NCBI GenBank assembly: GCA_964346815.1
Contig: CAYFWF010000003.1
Span: 310,001 to 374,000 of the forward strand
DNA: 64,000 nucleotides
Direction: 5' to 3'
Origin: CAYFWF01 sp964346815
GTDB lineage: Bacteria > Acidobacteriota > Aminicenantia > Aminicenantales > Aminicenantaceae
Part shown: in pieces, positions 41,024-50,276 of the stretch
How positions within the stretch are numbered: the stretch's first letter is position 1
Layout of the letters: each line of letters opens with the position of its first letter
Notes under the pieces: model-generated
Told to the model about the DNA's origin: nothing
What the model saw: only the letters and a program-made list of their open reading frames with translations
Database searches by the model: none
Position numbers and translations under genes: made by a program

Positions 41024-43681
41024 ATGACCGAAAAATATCACAAAGCTCCTTATATTCTGGAAAAATTACTCTCTAGTATTTTAACCGCTTCAGATAGGGA
41101 AGGCTTATGCGGTGATTTTGAAGAGATTTACAACGATATCATCTCCCAAAAGGGGAAGGGCAGGGCGAGCTTTTGGTACACAAAGCAGGTTTTATCTTCT
41201 TTACCTCGCTATTTCATTCACTTAACCTTATGGAGATCTTTCATTCTGGTCAAGTCTCTGCTGTTTGCTTTCCGTAGAGTCAGAAGACTCCAGCTCACCT
41301 CCACTATCAATATCGCTGGTCTTGCCATAGGCCTCGCCTTTTTTGCCTTGTTGGTGGCTTTTATCCGGGACGAGCTGACTTTCGACCTCTTTCACGAGAA
41401 ATCGGATCAGATATACATCCTGACCAGCGAATTCCGGGACCATTTTGTAGGTGGCAGCCATCACTTCATCGCTGAAATGTTGGAGGCTGAATTTCCTGAG
41501 GTCGGTCGTACACTTCGTCTTGCCACGCACAGCAAGCCCGTCCGCCGTGAAAACAGAACCTTGGTTAAGGAGATTATCTTTTCGGATCCTGAATTTTTTG
41601 ATTTTTTTTCGTTCCCTTTATCTAGCGGCGACCCGGCTCAGGTGCTGAAGGATCCGCATCAAATTGTGATCTCCGCTTCTGTGGTAGAAGCATTTTATAG
41701 CGGAACCGATCCTCTGGGAAAGACAATCTCAGTACTTCTCAGAGGGGAATATCGAGATTTTATTGTTTCTGGAATCGTAGAGAGAATTCCCGGCAATTCC
41801 AGCCTTCAATTCGATTGCATTCTTCCCTATAGACATGTTTTCGATGCCTTTGAAATCGACCCGAATAACAACGATTTTGTGACTCTGCCCCTATTCACCA
41901 CAACGTTTTTAGAACTGCCTGATAAAAAAACAGCGGAATCTCTCATAAGAAAATTGCCGGATTTCAGCGACAGACTGTATGGTTCCATGTGGAGGCGGGT
42001 GAACATGGATCCTCCCAAGCAGGGCTTCAGTCTCCTGAACTTACCCGATTATCACTTAGGAGAAATCGGCGTTGGTGTTTTTATCGCGCGTAGCCGACCT
42101 GTCTTCTCGATCATCCTAACCGGAATCGCGCTTCTCGTACTGATTCTAGCCTGTTTCAATTCGGTCAATTTCTCTCTAGCCCACAGCTTTAACCGCTTTA
42201 AAGAGATTGGCGTTCGGAAGGTCATCGGTGCTCGCAAAGAACAGCTTATTGGTCAACTGCTGACAGAATCCTTCTTGCACGGTAGCGCGTCGTTTGTTCT
42301 CGGGGTCCTCCTAGCCTCCCTACTGATCCCTTTATTTAGCACCATGACCGGAAAAAATCTCACTCTATCCATACTCCTTCATCCCCAGACCCTGATGGTT
42401 GTCCTTCTGGCTGTTCTGGTAATCAGCCTCTTCACAGGGATTTATCCAGCCCTGCGGCTGTCCAGCTTCCCTGTAACAGAGATTTTCCGGGGGCGTTTCA
42501 GTTTCCGTCAAAAAGGAATTCTTTCACAGATTTTGATCGTATTCCAGTTCGCCATTTCGCTCTTTTTCCTCATCGGTTCCCTGGTCATGGTCCGCCAGCT
42601 CCACTTTATATCTGCAGCAGATCTGGGCTATGTGCCTGAGGAAATTCTCATTGTCCATACTCAGGTCTCCCAGGAAAAACCGGATGAGGGAGTGAGCCTT
42701 CTGGAGATATTCCGCACCGAACTCCAATCCGATACTCGGATTTTAGCTATCAGCGGGGATTCGGGGACAGTAGGAGACCGCTATGGAGGAGTGCTCCGCC
42801 GATTTGACAGGGAAGGAATCGAATATGAGGTGGAAGCCTATTTGATAGATCCTCACTACAGGAAAACATTGGAAATTCCTCTTGTCGGTGGAAGGGACCT
42901 GTCAGCAGAGCACTCTGTCGACGCCCTGGAAGGAGTCTTGGTGAACGAGGCTTTTGTCCGGGAATTCGGGCTCGTGGATCCGATCGGACGGCACTTTTCC
43001 GATTTTGCAGTCGATAAATTCCCTCCGGAGTACACATTCGATCCACTGATTGTAGGAGTGATTCAGGATTTTCATGTGCGTTCACTTCATGACCCGATCA
43101 CTCCGATGGCCTTTGGCCTGAGAGGCTTTCCTCCAATTCAACGTTACAGAAATATCTTGGTTAAAGTCAGACCCGGAGAGGAGGGTGCTGTTCTTGAGGA
43201 GTTGGAAAGAATCTGGAAAAGGCTTCGCCCCGAGCTTCCCTTCATCGGCATATTTTTGGAAGACATGCTGAGCCGAGAATATAGACGAGAAAGGAGTTGG
43301 GGACAGATTGTAGGATGGTCTGCGGGTTTCTCATTGTTTATTGCCTGCATGGGACTTTTCGGATTGACCGCTGTGAAAGTGGCCCAGAGAAAAAAAGAAA
43401 CCGGTATCCGTAAAGTTTTGGGCGCCACTCCATCCGATGTCCTTTTTCTTTTTTCCAAGGATTTGTTGAAATGGGTAGCTCTGGCCAACTTGCTGTCTTG
43501 GCCGATCGCTTTCGTTGCGGCCAGAAAGTGGTTGAACAACTTTGCCTATCGGATCGATATCGAGATTTGGGTGTTCGTAGCGGCTGGAATCTTGTCTTTT
43601 TTCATCGCCGTATTGACGATGAGCTGGCATATCCTCAGGGCAATTTTTTCAGATCCTGTCCGCGCCCTCCGCTATGAATGA
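41024..43681 (+). CDS. FtsX/MacB-type permease with permease prefix domain 2
   Basis: An 885-residue permease when started at the ATG 41024, which keeps the prefix domain (APYILEKLLSSILTASDREG, GDFEEIYNDI, ASFWYTKQVLSSLPRYF) at the N-terminus. The in-frame ATG at 40988 would overlap the PadR gene. TM1 is near residue 100, then the periplasmic domain, HSFNRFKEIGVRKVIGARKE near 390, three TMs, the second domain, and ETGIRKVLGATPSDVLF near 790, ending RALRYE. Sequence is more diverged than the other permeases. A short copy of its tail is found at 45176. Confidence 0.9.
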   Translation: MTEKYHKAPYILEKLLSSILTASDREGLCGDFEEIYNDIISQKGKGRASFWYTKQVLSSLPRYFIHLTLWRSFILVKSLLFAFRRVRRLQLTSTINIAGLAIGLAFFALLVAFIRDELTFDLFHEKSDQIYILTSEFRDHFVGGSHHFIAEMLEAEFPEVGRTLRLATHSKPVRRENRTLVKEIIFSDPEFFDFFSFPLSSGDPAQVLKDPHQIVISASVVEAFYSGTDPLGKTISVLLRGEYRDFIVSGIVERIPGNSSLQFDCILPYRHVFDAFEIDPNNNDFVTLPLFTTTFLELPDKKTAESLIRKLPDFSDRLYGSMWRRVNMDPPKQGFSLLNLPDYHLGEIGVGVFIARSRPVFSIILTGIALLVLILACFNSVNFSLAHSFNRFKEIGVRKVIGARKEQLIGQLLTESFLHGSASFVLGVLLASLLIPLFSTMTGKNLTLSILLHPQTLMVVLLAVLVISLFTGIYPALRLSSFPVTEIFRGRFSFRQKGILSQILIVFQFAISLFFLIGSLVMVRQLHFISAADLGYVPEEILIVHTQVSQEKPDEGVSLLEIFRTELQSDTRILAISGDSGTVGDRYGGVLRRFDREGIEYEVEAYLIDPHYRKTLEIPLVGGRDLSAEHSVDALEGVLVNEAFVREFGLVDPIGRHFSDFAVDKFPPEYTFDPLIVGVIQDFHVRSLHDPITPMAFGLRGFPPIQRYRNILVKVRPGEEGAVLEELERIWKRLRPELPFIGIFLEDMLSREYRRERSWGQIVGWSAGFSLFIACMGLFGLTAVKVAQRKKETGIRKVLGATPSDVLFLFSKDLLKWVALANLLSWPIAFVAARKWLNNFAYRIDIEIWVFVAAGILSFFIAVLTMSWHILRAIFSDPVRALRYE

Positions 43682-43730
43682 GAGTAGCTTTGTTTCTTTT
43701 TACAACAATTTGGAATCAGCGTGAGCGACG

Positions 43731-43759
43731 TTGATCGATGAACTCGTTCCATCTATAAT
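43731..43759 (+). promoter_or_regulatory. sigma-70 promoter of the M20 amidohydrolase
   Basis: TTGATC at 43731 and a perfect TATAAT at 43754 are separated by 17 bp, 56 bp before the chosen ATG at 43816. Confidence 0.7.
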
Positions 43760-43815
43760 TGAGTAGAGTTGAGATTCTGTCTCGACTAGAAAATTTCAAA
43801 GAAGGAGAAGAGGAT

Positions 43816-45165
43816 ATGAAACGCCAATTTCTGTCCTTATTTATTCATATTCCTGTGATGGCATTCATTCTGATCTATTCGCTTGCCTTTGCTAATTCCG
43901 ATCAAACCAAAACGCTCACGGTCAACTCCGGGCGGCTGGAACAAAGAATAGAAAAACTGGCAGAGTACGGAAAAACACCGGAGGGCGGAGTGAACAGGGT
44001 GGCTTTCAGCGATGAAGATATCCAGAGCCGCCAATACATTCTCTCGCTGATGAAAGAAGCCGGATTGAAAATCCATATCGATGAAGCCGGAAATATCATC
44101 GGACGCAGAGAAGGTACGAACCCCTCCCTTCCTCCTATCGTCTTTGGCTCACATACGGATACAGTTCCTCATGGCGGTAAATACGATGGGGCTGTGGGCG
44201 TTCTCGGGGCTATCGAATGTGTTCAGGTCTTATCTGAGAATTCCGTCAAAACCCGCCATCCCTTGGAGGCCATCGTTTTTACAGATGAAGAAGGCGGTCT
44301 CATAGGCAGTAAAGCCATCATCGGAACCCTGACATCCGAAGCTCTCTCAGTTACAAGCCACAGCGGCAAAACGGTTCGTGAGGGCATTATTTCTCTCGGA
44401 GGCAGTCCGGATGCCCTGGATAAGGCAGTCAGAAAAAAAGGCGACCTTTCAGCCTTTGTCGAAATACATATCGAACAAGGAAGTACTCTTGCTTCCAAAA
44501 GCATCGATATCGGTGTTGTGGAAGGAATCGTCGGGATTAACTGGTGGAATGTGACTATTGAAGGATTCGCCAATCATGCAGGCACGACTCCTATGAACAA
44601 AAGGCAGGATGCTCTTCTGGCAGCCGCTCACCTGATTATCGCTGTGAATAAGGCAGTGACAAGTGTGCCTGGGAGTCAAGTGGGGACGGTTGGCCGGATC
44701 AAGGCTGAGCCGGGCGCTCCCAATGTCATTCCAGGAAAAGTGGTCATGAGCCTCGAACTCCGGGACCTATCAGCCGAAAAAATCGACTCCCTTTACCAGA
44801 AAATTGTGAAGGAAGCAGAATTCATTGCAGGAAAAACGAACACGGAGATCTCGTTTTCTCCGATAGAGGCTACGGCCGTTCCTACTCCCACCGATCCTTC
44901 GATCAGAGAGATCATCGCTGAATCTGCAGAGGAGCGGGGCTTGAGTAGTCTTTTCATGCCCAGCGGCGCGGGCCATGATGCCCAGAACATGGCAAAGATT
45001 GCTCCTACTGGAATGATCTTTGTCCCATCCATAGGTGGGATCAGCCATTCTCCAAAAGAATTTACTCCTATAAAGGATATTGTCAATGGGGCCAATATCC
45101 TTCTGCATTCGATTCTTAAAATTGACCGGATTTTTAATAAAAGTCAAAGTTCCCTGCGCCGATAA
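43816..45165 (+). CDS. exported M20-family amidohydrolase (carbamoylase / allantoate amidohydrolase-like)
   Basis: A 449-residue enzyme with a signal peptide (VMAFILIYSLAFA), unusual for this largely cytoplasmic group. Di-zinc motifs are visible: GSHTDTVPHGGKYDGAVGV, VFTDEEGG and AFVEIHIEQGSTL. The dimerisation domain has NHAGTTPMNKRQDALLAA, and the end has GAGHDAQNMA and GGISHSPKEFT. It should hydrolyse N-carbamoyl amino acids, ureides or similar amides; the exact substrate is open. GGAG and GAGG support the ATG at 43816, and a good sigma-70 promoter lies upstream. It stands alone between permease-related sequences. Confidence 0.85.
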   Translation: MKRQFLSLFIHIPVMAFILIYSLAFANSDQTKTLTVNSGRLEQRIEKLAEYGKTPEGGVNRVAFSDEDIQSRQYILSLMKEAGLKIHIDEAGNIIGRREGTNPSLPPIVFGSHTDTVPHGGKYDGAVGVLGAIECVQVLSENSVKTRHPLEAIVFTDEEGGLIGSKAIIGTLTSEALSVTSHSGKTVREGIISLGGSPDALDKAVRKKGDLSAFVEIHIEQGSTLASKSIDIGVVEGIVGINWWNVTIEGFANHAGTTPMNKRQDALLAAAHLIIAVNKAVTSVPGSQVGTVGRIKAEPGAPNVIPGKVVMSLELRDLSAEKIDSLYQKIVKEAEFIAGKTNTEISFSPIEATAVPTPTDPSIREIIAESAEERGLSSLFMPSGAGHDAQNMAKIAPTGMIFVPSIGGISHSPKEFTPIKDIVNGANILLHSILKIDRIFNKSQSSLRR

Positions 45166-45175
45166 TAATAACGGC

Positions 45176-45241
45176 TTGAGTATTTTTTTCTCATCGCCGG
45201 ATTGACGATTAGCTTGCTTATCCTCAAGTTAGAATCATGGA
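45176..45241 (+). pseudogene. tiny permease 3' fragment
   Basis: About 60 bp read YFFLIAGLTISLLILK in one frame, matching the last membrane span of the permease ending at 43681 (SFFIAVLTMSWHILRA). At DNA level TCATCGCCG, ATTGACGAT and TATCCTCA are shared in the same order and spacing. It is a short duplicated tail left after rearrangement around the amidohydrolase gene. Confidence 0.6.
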
Positions 45242-45336
45242 TTTTTCAAAACCAAAATGTATCAGGGCAGGGAAATCCCATTAGAATCCATCAAAATGAG
45301 GGTTTTCCTCTCACAGAGATGTTTTCTCTTCTATTA

Positions 45337-47058
45337 TTATTTTTGGTTGTTATTCCCTCGGTCTGCACCAAGTCTTTTCAACGCTTCTTGCGCATAGAGA
45401 CGGACCTCATGATCATCATCATCGATGGCCCTTTTCAAGGCAGTCAGCGCCTTTTTGGAGCCTATTTTAAGAAAAGTCACCATAATTTCCCGCTTGACAT
45501 GAACATTCAAGCCATCTTCTTTCAGGATACTGAGAAGCGGATCCACTGCCTTTTCCGAACCAAGATCTCCCAAAGCAGTCACGACCGCTTTGCGGTTCCA
45601 TGAATTAGGCACATCCAGAGCTGCGATCAAAGAATCCAGGGCTTCGAGTGAACCAATCCTTCCCAATGCAGTCACTGCCTGATAGAACACTGGTCCAGAC
45701 TCATCTTTAAGCATTGTGATCAGCGGACCCACTGATTTTTCAGCTCTTATCTTCCCTAGAGCACCTGCAGCATCCCAGCGGACATTGCTGTTTTTATCCT
45801 CGAGACTCTCGATCAAAGGATCCGTTGCTCTGGCCGATCCGATTCTGCCCAGGACAGAGGCTGCAATTTGACGCAGAGAAGGGTCAGGATCTTCGAGAAG
45901 GTCTATCAAAGGATCGACCGCCTGTTCACCTATTCTTTCCAGTGCTCCAACGTAAGGACGGCGGAAATGCCAGTTATCGGTCAAACGAAGGGCCCGGATA
46001 TATTTCTCTGCTTGGCTTTCCGAATCGGCCGAATTTATCTCGTCAGGAATCTTGGGAAGTGCATGAGAACGAACATAAAGATGCGAAAGCCCTGCCAGCA
46101 ACAGAATGTAAATAGAAAGAACCGCCGCGATCTCTCCCTTCCGCTCTGGAATTTTCTTTTTAAAAAGAAGGCGTGATGGGATCGTACATAAGTTCGAAAT
46201 GAACTTTGGCAGCGGAAAAAGAAAAGGAGTTTTGGAGCTGTATATTTTGTATTGTTCTCCTAGCTGTTTCTTCATCTTTCTCTCTTCAAGAAGCGCAACG
46301 CCGACGATGATCATGGCTGAAAGAAGCCACGGAAGGGAAGCGGCAATCCCCCAGGACCTTTTGGGATACTGCACTCTCATCAAGGCCAGGAGCATTCCGT
46401 AGCTCCATATGATCCATCCTAAATACTGCGGATGGCGGGATATCCTGTAGATCCAGAAATCCGCCATATTCTTTTTTCGCTGCCTTGAGACAAACCAGGT
46501 GAAAGTGCCCAGGATAAAGAGTAAAAGCCCTATTCCCATGACCGAATAGACCAGGGGATAATGAATATCGACTCCTATCTTTAAAAAAAGAGATCTCAGA
46601 AGACTATAGGGAAGATAGACAATATCTCCCAGCTGTCCCACATTAAAAGAAATATCCAGAACCGGCATCCACACGACATTGAGCACACCCAGTCCAGCGA
46701 GAAAGAACATAACCGTAGCGAACTGAGCAAAAACAGGAAGAAAGAGCATCAGAGCCCCGGCAGAGGCAAATCCTCTTTTGCCGGTTATAAAACCAGCTGC
46801 AATGAGCACGACCATAAGTCCGAAACAGATATATCCAATTGATCTCAGGTGGTAGTGGCTTATGAACATCTCGGTGCGCAAAACAGCCGACTCGTCAGCA
46901 TGGGAATCGCCGTCTAAAGCGGGAACTTTGCCGTACAGAGCCTTGTTTAAAAGCCCAGGGAGCTCCACAGAGGCAAAAGTCAGGCCGATGCTGAAAATCA
47001 CAGCTAAAAGTATCAACATAATTCTGGAGGTCCATTTTTTATCCATTTTTTCCTTCAT
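45337..47058 (-). CDS. membrane methyltransferase-like protein fused to HEAT repeats
   Basis: A protein of about 573 residues. The N-terminal half has roughly six to seven membrane spans and ends in the isoprenylcysteine/phospholipid methyltransferase signature (RISRHPQYLGWIIWSYG, then LEERKMKKQLGEQYKIY). Another span near residue 320 precedes a C-terminal array of about six HEAT repeats (AVDPLIDLLEDPDPSLRQIA, SVGPLITMLKDESGPVFYQA and so on). The methyltransferase part may modify a lipid or quinone-like substrate; the repeats should bind a partner. The fusion is uncommon to my knowledge. Starts at 47067 (TTG), 47058 or 47046 (ATG) are all possible. Confidence 0.8.
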   Translation of the reverse strand: MKEKMDKKWTSRIMLILLAVIFSIGLTFASVELPGLLNKALYGKVPALDGDSHADESAVLRTEMFISHYHLRSIGYICFGLMVVLIAAGFITGKRGFASAGALMLFLPVFAQFATVMFFLAGLGVLNVVWMPVLDISFNVGQLGDIVYLPYSLLRSLFLKIGVDIHYPLVYSVMGIGLLLFILGTFTWFVSRQRKKNMADFWIYRISRHPQYLGWIIWSYGMLLALMRVQYPKRSWGIAASLPWLLSAMIIVGVALLEERKMKKQLGEQYKIYSSKTPFLFPLPKFISNLCTIPSRLLFKKKIPERKGEIAAVLSIYILLLAGLSHLYVRSHALPKIPDEINSADSESQAEKYIRALRLTDNWHFRRPYVGALERIGEQAVDPLIDLLEDPDPSLRQIAASVLGRIGSARATDPLIESLEDKNSNVRWDAAGALGKIRAEKSVGPLITMLKDESGPVFYQAVTALGRIGSLEALDSLIAALDVPNSWNRKAVVTALGDLGSEKAVDPLLSILKEDGLNVHVKREIMVTFLKIGSKKALTALKRAIDDDDHEVRLYAQEALKRLGADRGNNNQK

Positions 47059-47127
47059 TTTCTCCAATTATCACAGAGATTCTGGCCAAAGGCAACTTAA
47101 GAGATTCTTAAAAAGAGGTAATGAACA

Positions 47128-47165
47128 TGTTCAAAAGCGAACGATTGATGTATAAGAAGTGAACA
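47128..47165. promoter_or_regulatory. dyad pair candidate, second copy weak
   Basis: TGTTCAAAAGCGAACG at 47128 fits the TGTYC-N6-GRACA pattern. A weaker partner with only the right half (GAACA at 47161) follows about 22 bp later. The pair ends 54 bp before the GG of the sigma-54-like element at 47217, as at 17786. Confidence 0.4.
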
Positions 47166-47216
47166 ATTTTCCCCTGTATGAAACCTTTCTTTATAGGCTT
47201 TGCCTGAAATTTTCAA

Positions 47217-47234
47217 TTGGCATGAAATAGGCAT
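47217..47234 (+). promoter_or_regulatory. sigma-54-like promoter of the PadR / prefix-1 permease operon
   Basis: TTGGCATGAAATAGGCAT has a perfect TTGGCAT and the GG-N10-GC spacing, but the -12 block reads AGGC instead of TTGC. It lies 35 bp before the PadR ATG at 47269. Confidence 0.5.
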
Positions 47235-47268
47235 AGATTACGAATGTATCTTCGAATACGAGGCAAAA

Positions 47269-47607
47269 ATGATATCGAAAACATTGATGGCAGCATCGAC
47301 AAGACCTATTATTCTGGCGATTCTATCAAGAGGAGAGGATTACGGCTACAGTATAATCCAGAAAGTCAAAGACATTTCAGGAGGGCATCTCGAATGGAGA
47401 GATGGCATGCTTTATCCGGTTTTGCAGAGAATGGAAATGGACGGCCTGATCGCTTCTGAATGGAAACTCTCTGGAGAAAGCCGGCCACGGCGCTACTACA
47501 CCATCACTGAAAGAGGGCGTAAGGAACTGGCATCAGAACTTGTGAGTTGGCGGAATATCTGGCAGGCATTGACCCGGCTTGCGGAACCGATTCTGGTCGA
47601 GGATTGA
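47269..47607 (+). CDS. PadR-family transcriptional regulator
   Basis: A 112-residue PadR protein of a different subgroup from the other three. The opening reads STRPIILAILSRGEDYGYSI, the recognition helix lies around LEWRDGMLYPVLQRMEMDGL, and the wing ends ESRPRRYYTITERGRKEL. I place the start at the ATG 47269, with GAGG upstream, rather than at 47200. It lies 16 bp before a permease with prefix domain 1, matching the usual pairing of this PadR subgroup. Probable repressor of the operon. Confidence 0.85.
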   Translation: MISKTLMAASTRPIILAILSRGEDYGYSIIQKVKDISGGHLEWRDGMLYPVLQRMEMDGLIASEWKLSGESRPRRYYTITERGRKELASELVSWRNIWQALTRLAEPILVED

Positions 47608-47623
47608 AAAAACAGGAGGAACC

Positions 47624-50266
47624 ATGTTCGATCTGGAAAAAGAAATCAGAAAATGGAGAAAAAGCCTTTACAAACATGAAGTGCTCGAGGACGGGCTCAT
47701 TGCAGATATCGAGCTCCATCTTCGCGACGCCTACAAAACCATGAGACAAGCAGGCTGTCCAGAAGAGGAGGCTTTCCGTCAGGCTATCGCCCGGGTAGGG
47801 ACTGCTGAAAGCATTGCCGCTGAATTTAGAAAAAACCGGCTCGTCATGATCAACCGACGCTCCCCATTCCGTCCCGGCCGCTTCATGCCCGCCCTGGTCT
47901 GGAATTATATAAAGACAACTGTGCGCACAATCCGCCATCAGAAAGGATACTCCTTTATCAACATCTCCGGTTTGGCCATAGGCCTTACTGTCTGTATGTT
48001 GATCTTTCTCTGGGTGATGGACGAATGGAGCTTCGACCGTTTCAACACAAACGCCAGCCGAATCTACCGGGTTTACCGCGACGAATCTGCCACACAGGAG
48101 GATTCCACAAGTGCTCTGACTCCTCCACCTATGGCCGCTGCTCTAAAAAGGGATTTCCCTGAAATCATCAGAACTACCCGTTTCGGCTCCTGGCACAGAC
48201 AGCTTGTAACTTATAAGGACAAAAGCTTCAACGAAACCCGGTTCATGCACGTGGATCCTGATTTCCAGTTCATGTTTTCCTTCCCTCTGGTAAAGGGAGA
48301 TCCCGAGACCGTACTCTCCAATCCTTACTCAGTCATCCTCACAGAAACCACAGTTGCCAAGTATTTCGGTGATGAGGACCCTATCGGAAAGATTCTGACG
48401 GTCAACAACTCTTATGATGTAATGGTCACAGGCGTCATCCAGAATGAATCATTGAACTCAAGCCTGGAGTTCGACCTCCTGTCTCCATTTGAAATCCTCC
48501 TCAAGGAATCAATCGGGCAAGACAACGCAGAGAACTGGGGATTCAATTCCTTTGGAACCTACGTCATGCTGGAACAATTCGCCTCTGCCGAGAATCTCAA
48601 CCATAAACTCACAGGTTACCTTAAAAAATATGTCGAGGAAGACACAGACGAGCTGGTTCTTCAGCGTCTAACCGACATCCATCTGTTCTCCAACCTGGGC
48701 CACGATCTCCGCAGCCGGGGCGACATTAAGTACGTCTGGATCTTCAGTGCCTTGGCGGTATTCGTCCTGATGATTGCCTGCGTCAATTTTATGAATCTCA
48801 CCACCGCCCGCTCTGCCAACCGGGCCAGGGAAGTCGGGCTGAGGAAAGTGGTTGGAGCCCAGAGATCCCAACTCATCCGGCAGTTTTTTGGAGAATCCAT
48901 ACTGATGGCACTCATCGGACTTGTGATCGCACTGATTCTCCTGGAACTTCTGCTTCCGCTATTCAACTCACTTTCTGGCAAACAGCTCACCTCAGGCTGG
49001 TGGGATAATCCCACCATGTTGCTCGGATTTATCGGACTGGCCCTGGTGACCGGCATTCTATCGGGCGGCTATCCAGCCCTTTTCCTGTCTTCTTTCCAGC
49101 CGATCCGGATCCTCAAAAATATGGTGAGCCCGTCCGGGGCTAACCCGCTTTTCAGAAAGGTGCTGGTTATTTTCCAGTTCTCATTATCTGTTTTTCTGAT
49201 CATCGGGACACTCATAATTTCCCGCCAGCTCTCCTACATGAGAAACATAGATCTGGGATTTAACCAGGAACACATTATCCATTTGAGCATCCACGGTGAA
49301 CTCCACGAAAAGTACGGTGCTATCCGGGAGCGGTTTCTCCAAAATCCAGATGTCCTCCATGTTACTGCTTCTATGGCTCTACCGACCAATATCCAGAGCA
49401 GTCCCGGCACCCCCATGTGGGAGGGGAAATCCCCGGATGTAAAGATGGAGATCAAAGCGGACTTTGTGGATTATGACTACATCGAGACTTTTGAAATTCC
49501 GCTGGTTGAAGGCAGAAGCTTTTCTCGTGAATATGCCACCGACCAGGAAAAAGCCTTCATCGTCAATCAGGAAGCGGCAAAGCGAATGGGGCTCGAGAGT
49601 CCGGTTGTGGGAAAAAAATTCGGATTCTGGGATATCGACGGACAGATCATCGGCGTCATGAAGGATGCCCATTTCCAGAGCCTTCATCACAAGATCGAGC
49701 CGTTGGTCTTTAAAATGTTTCCTGCCTGGCTCAGACGCATGTATGTCAAGTTCCGTTCCGACAACGCAGCCGCCACTCTTTCCTCTCTGGAAAAGGCCTG
49801 GAGCGAGATGGATCTTGGATATCCGTTCGAGTATCGGTTTCTGGATGAGGACTTCCAAAACTTGTATAATTTAGAGGCGACGCTGGGGAAAATCTTTCAG
49901 TCCGTCGCAGCCCTGGCTGTTTTTATCGCCTGTTTGGGGCTTTTCGGACTGGCCTCGTTCATCGCCGAACAGAGGACCCGGGAGATTGGAATACGCAAGG
50001 TTCTGGGCTCATCTACAGCAGGAATCATGGCGCTCCTCAACCGTGATTTTCTAAAATGGATAGCAGCGGCCAACCTCATCGCCTGGCCCATCGCATATTT
50101 CACCATGCAGGCATGGCTCCAGAAGTTTGCCTACCGGACCGAAATAACGATCTGGGTATTTGCTCTTTCAAGCGTGATCGGCTTGGCTGTTGCCCTGCTC
50201 ACCGTCAGCCTCCAGACTTTGAAGGCTGCACGTACCGATCCTGTTATCAGCCTTAAATATGAGTAA
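47624..50266 (+). CDS. FtsX/MacB-type permease with permease prefix domain 1
   Basis: An 880-residue permease. Residues 1-75 form prefix domain 1 (MFDLEKEIRKWRKSLYKHEV, IELHLRDAYKTM, EEEAFRQAIARVGTAESIAA), a soluble helical module. TM1 is near residue 110, followed by the first periplasmic domain, FMNLTTARSANRAREVGLRK near 390, three TMs, the second domain, EIGIRKVLGSSTAGIM near 790, and VISLKYE at the end. The ATG at 47624 is preceded by AGGAGG. It belongs to one operon with the PadR gene. No ATPase gene is adjacent. Confidence 0.9.
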   Translation: MFDLEKEIRKWRKSLYKHEVLEDGLIADIELHLRDAYKTMRQAGCPEEEAFRQAIARVGTAESIAAEFRKNRLVMINRRSPFRPGRFMPALVWNYIKTTVRTIRHQKGYSFINISGLAIGLTVCMLIFLWVMDEWSFDRFNTNASRIYRVYRDESATQEDSTSALTPPPMAAALKRDFPEIIRTTRFGSWHRQLVTYKDKSFNETRFMHVDPDFQFMFSFPLVKGDPETVLSNPYSVILTETTVAKYFGDEDPIGKILTVNNSYDVMVTGVIQNESLNSSLEFDLLSPFEILLKESIGQDNAENWGFNSFGTYVMLEQFASAENLNHKLTGYLKKYVEEDTDELVLQRLTDIHLFSNLGHDLRSRGDIKYVWIFSALAVFVLMIACVNFMNLTTARSANRAREVGLRKVVGAQRSQLIRQFFGESILMALIGLVIALILLELLLPLFNSLSGKQLTSGWWDNPTMLLGFIGLALVTGILSGGYPALFLSSFQPIRILKNMVSPSGANPLFRKVLVIFQFSLSVFLIIGTLIISRQLSYMRNIDLGFNQEHIIHLSIHGELHEKYGAIRERFLQNPDVLHVTASMALPTNIQSSPGTPMWEGKSPDVKMEIKADFVDYDYIETFEIPLVEGRSFSREYATDQEKAFIVNQEAAKRMGLESPVVGKKFGFWDIDGQIIGVMKDAHFQSLHHKIEPLVFKMFPAWLRRMYVKFRSDNAAATLSSLEKAWSEMDLGYPFEYRFLDEDFQNLYNLEATLGKIFQSVAALAVFIACLGLFGLASFIAEQRTREIGIRKVLGSSTAGIMALLNRDFLKWIAAANLIAWPIAYFTMQAWLQKFAYRTEITIWVFALSSVIGLAVALLTVSLQTLKAARTDPVISLKYE

Positions 50267-50276
50267 GTTTATGTGG

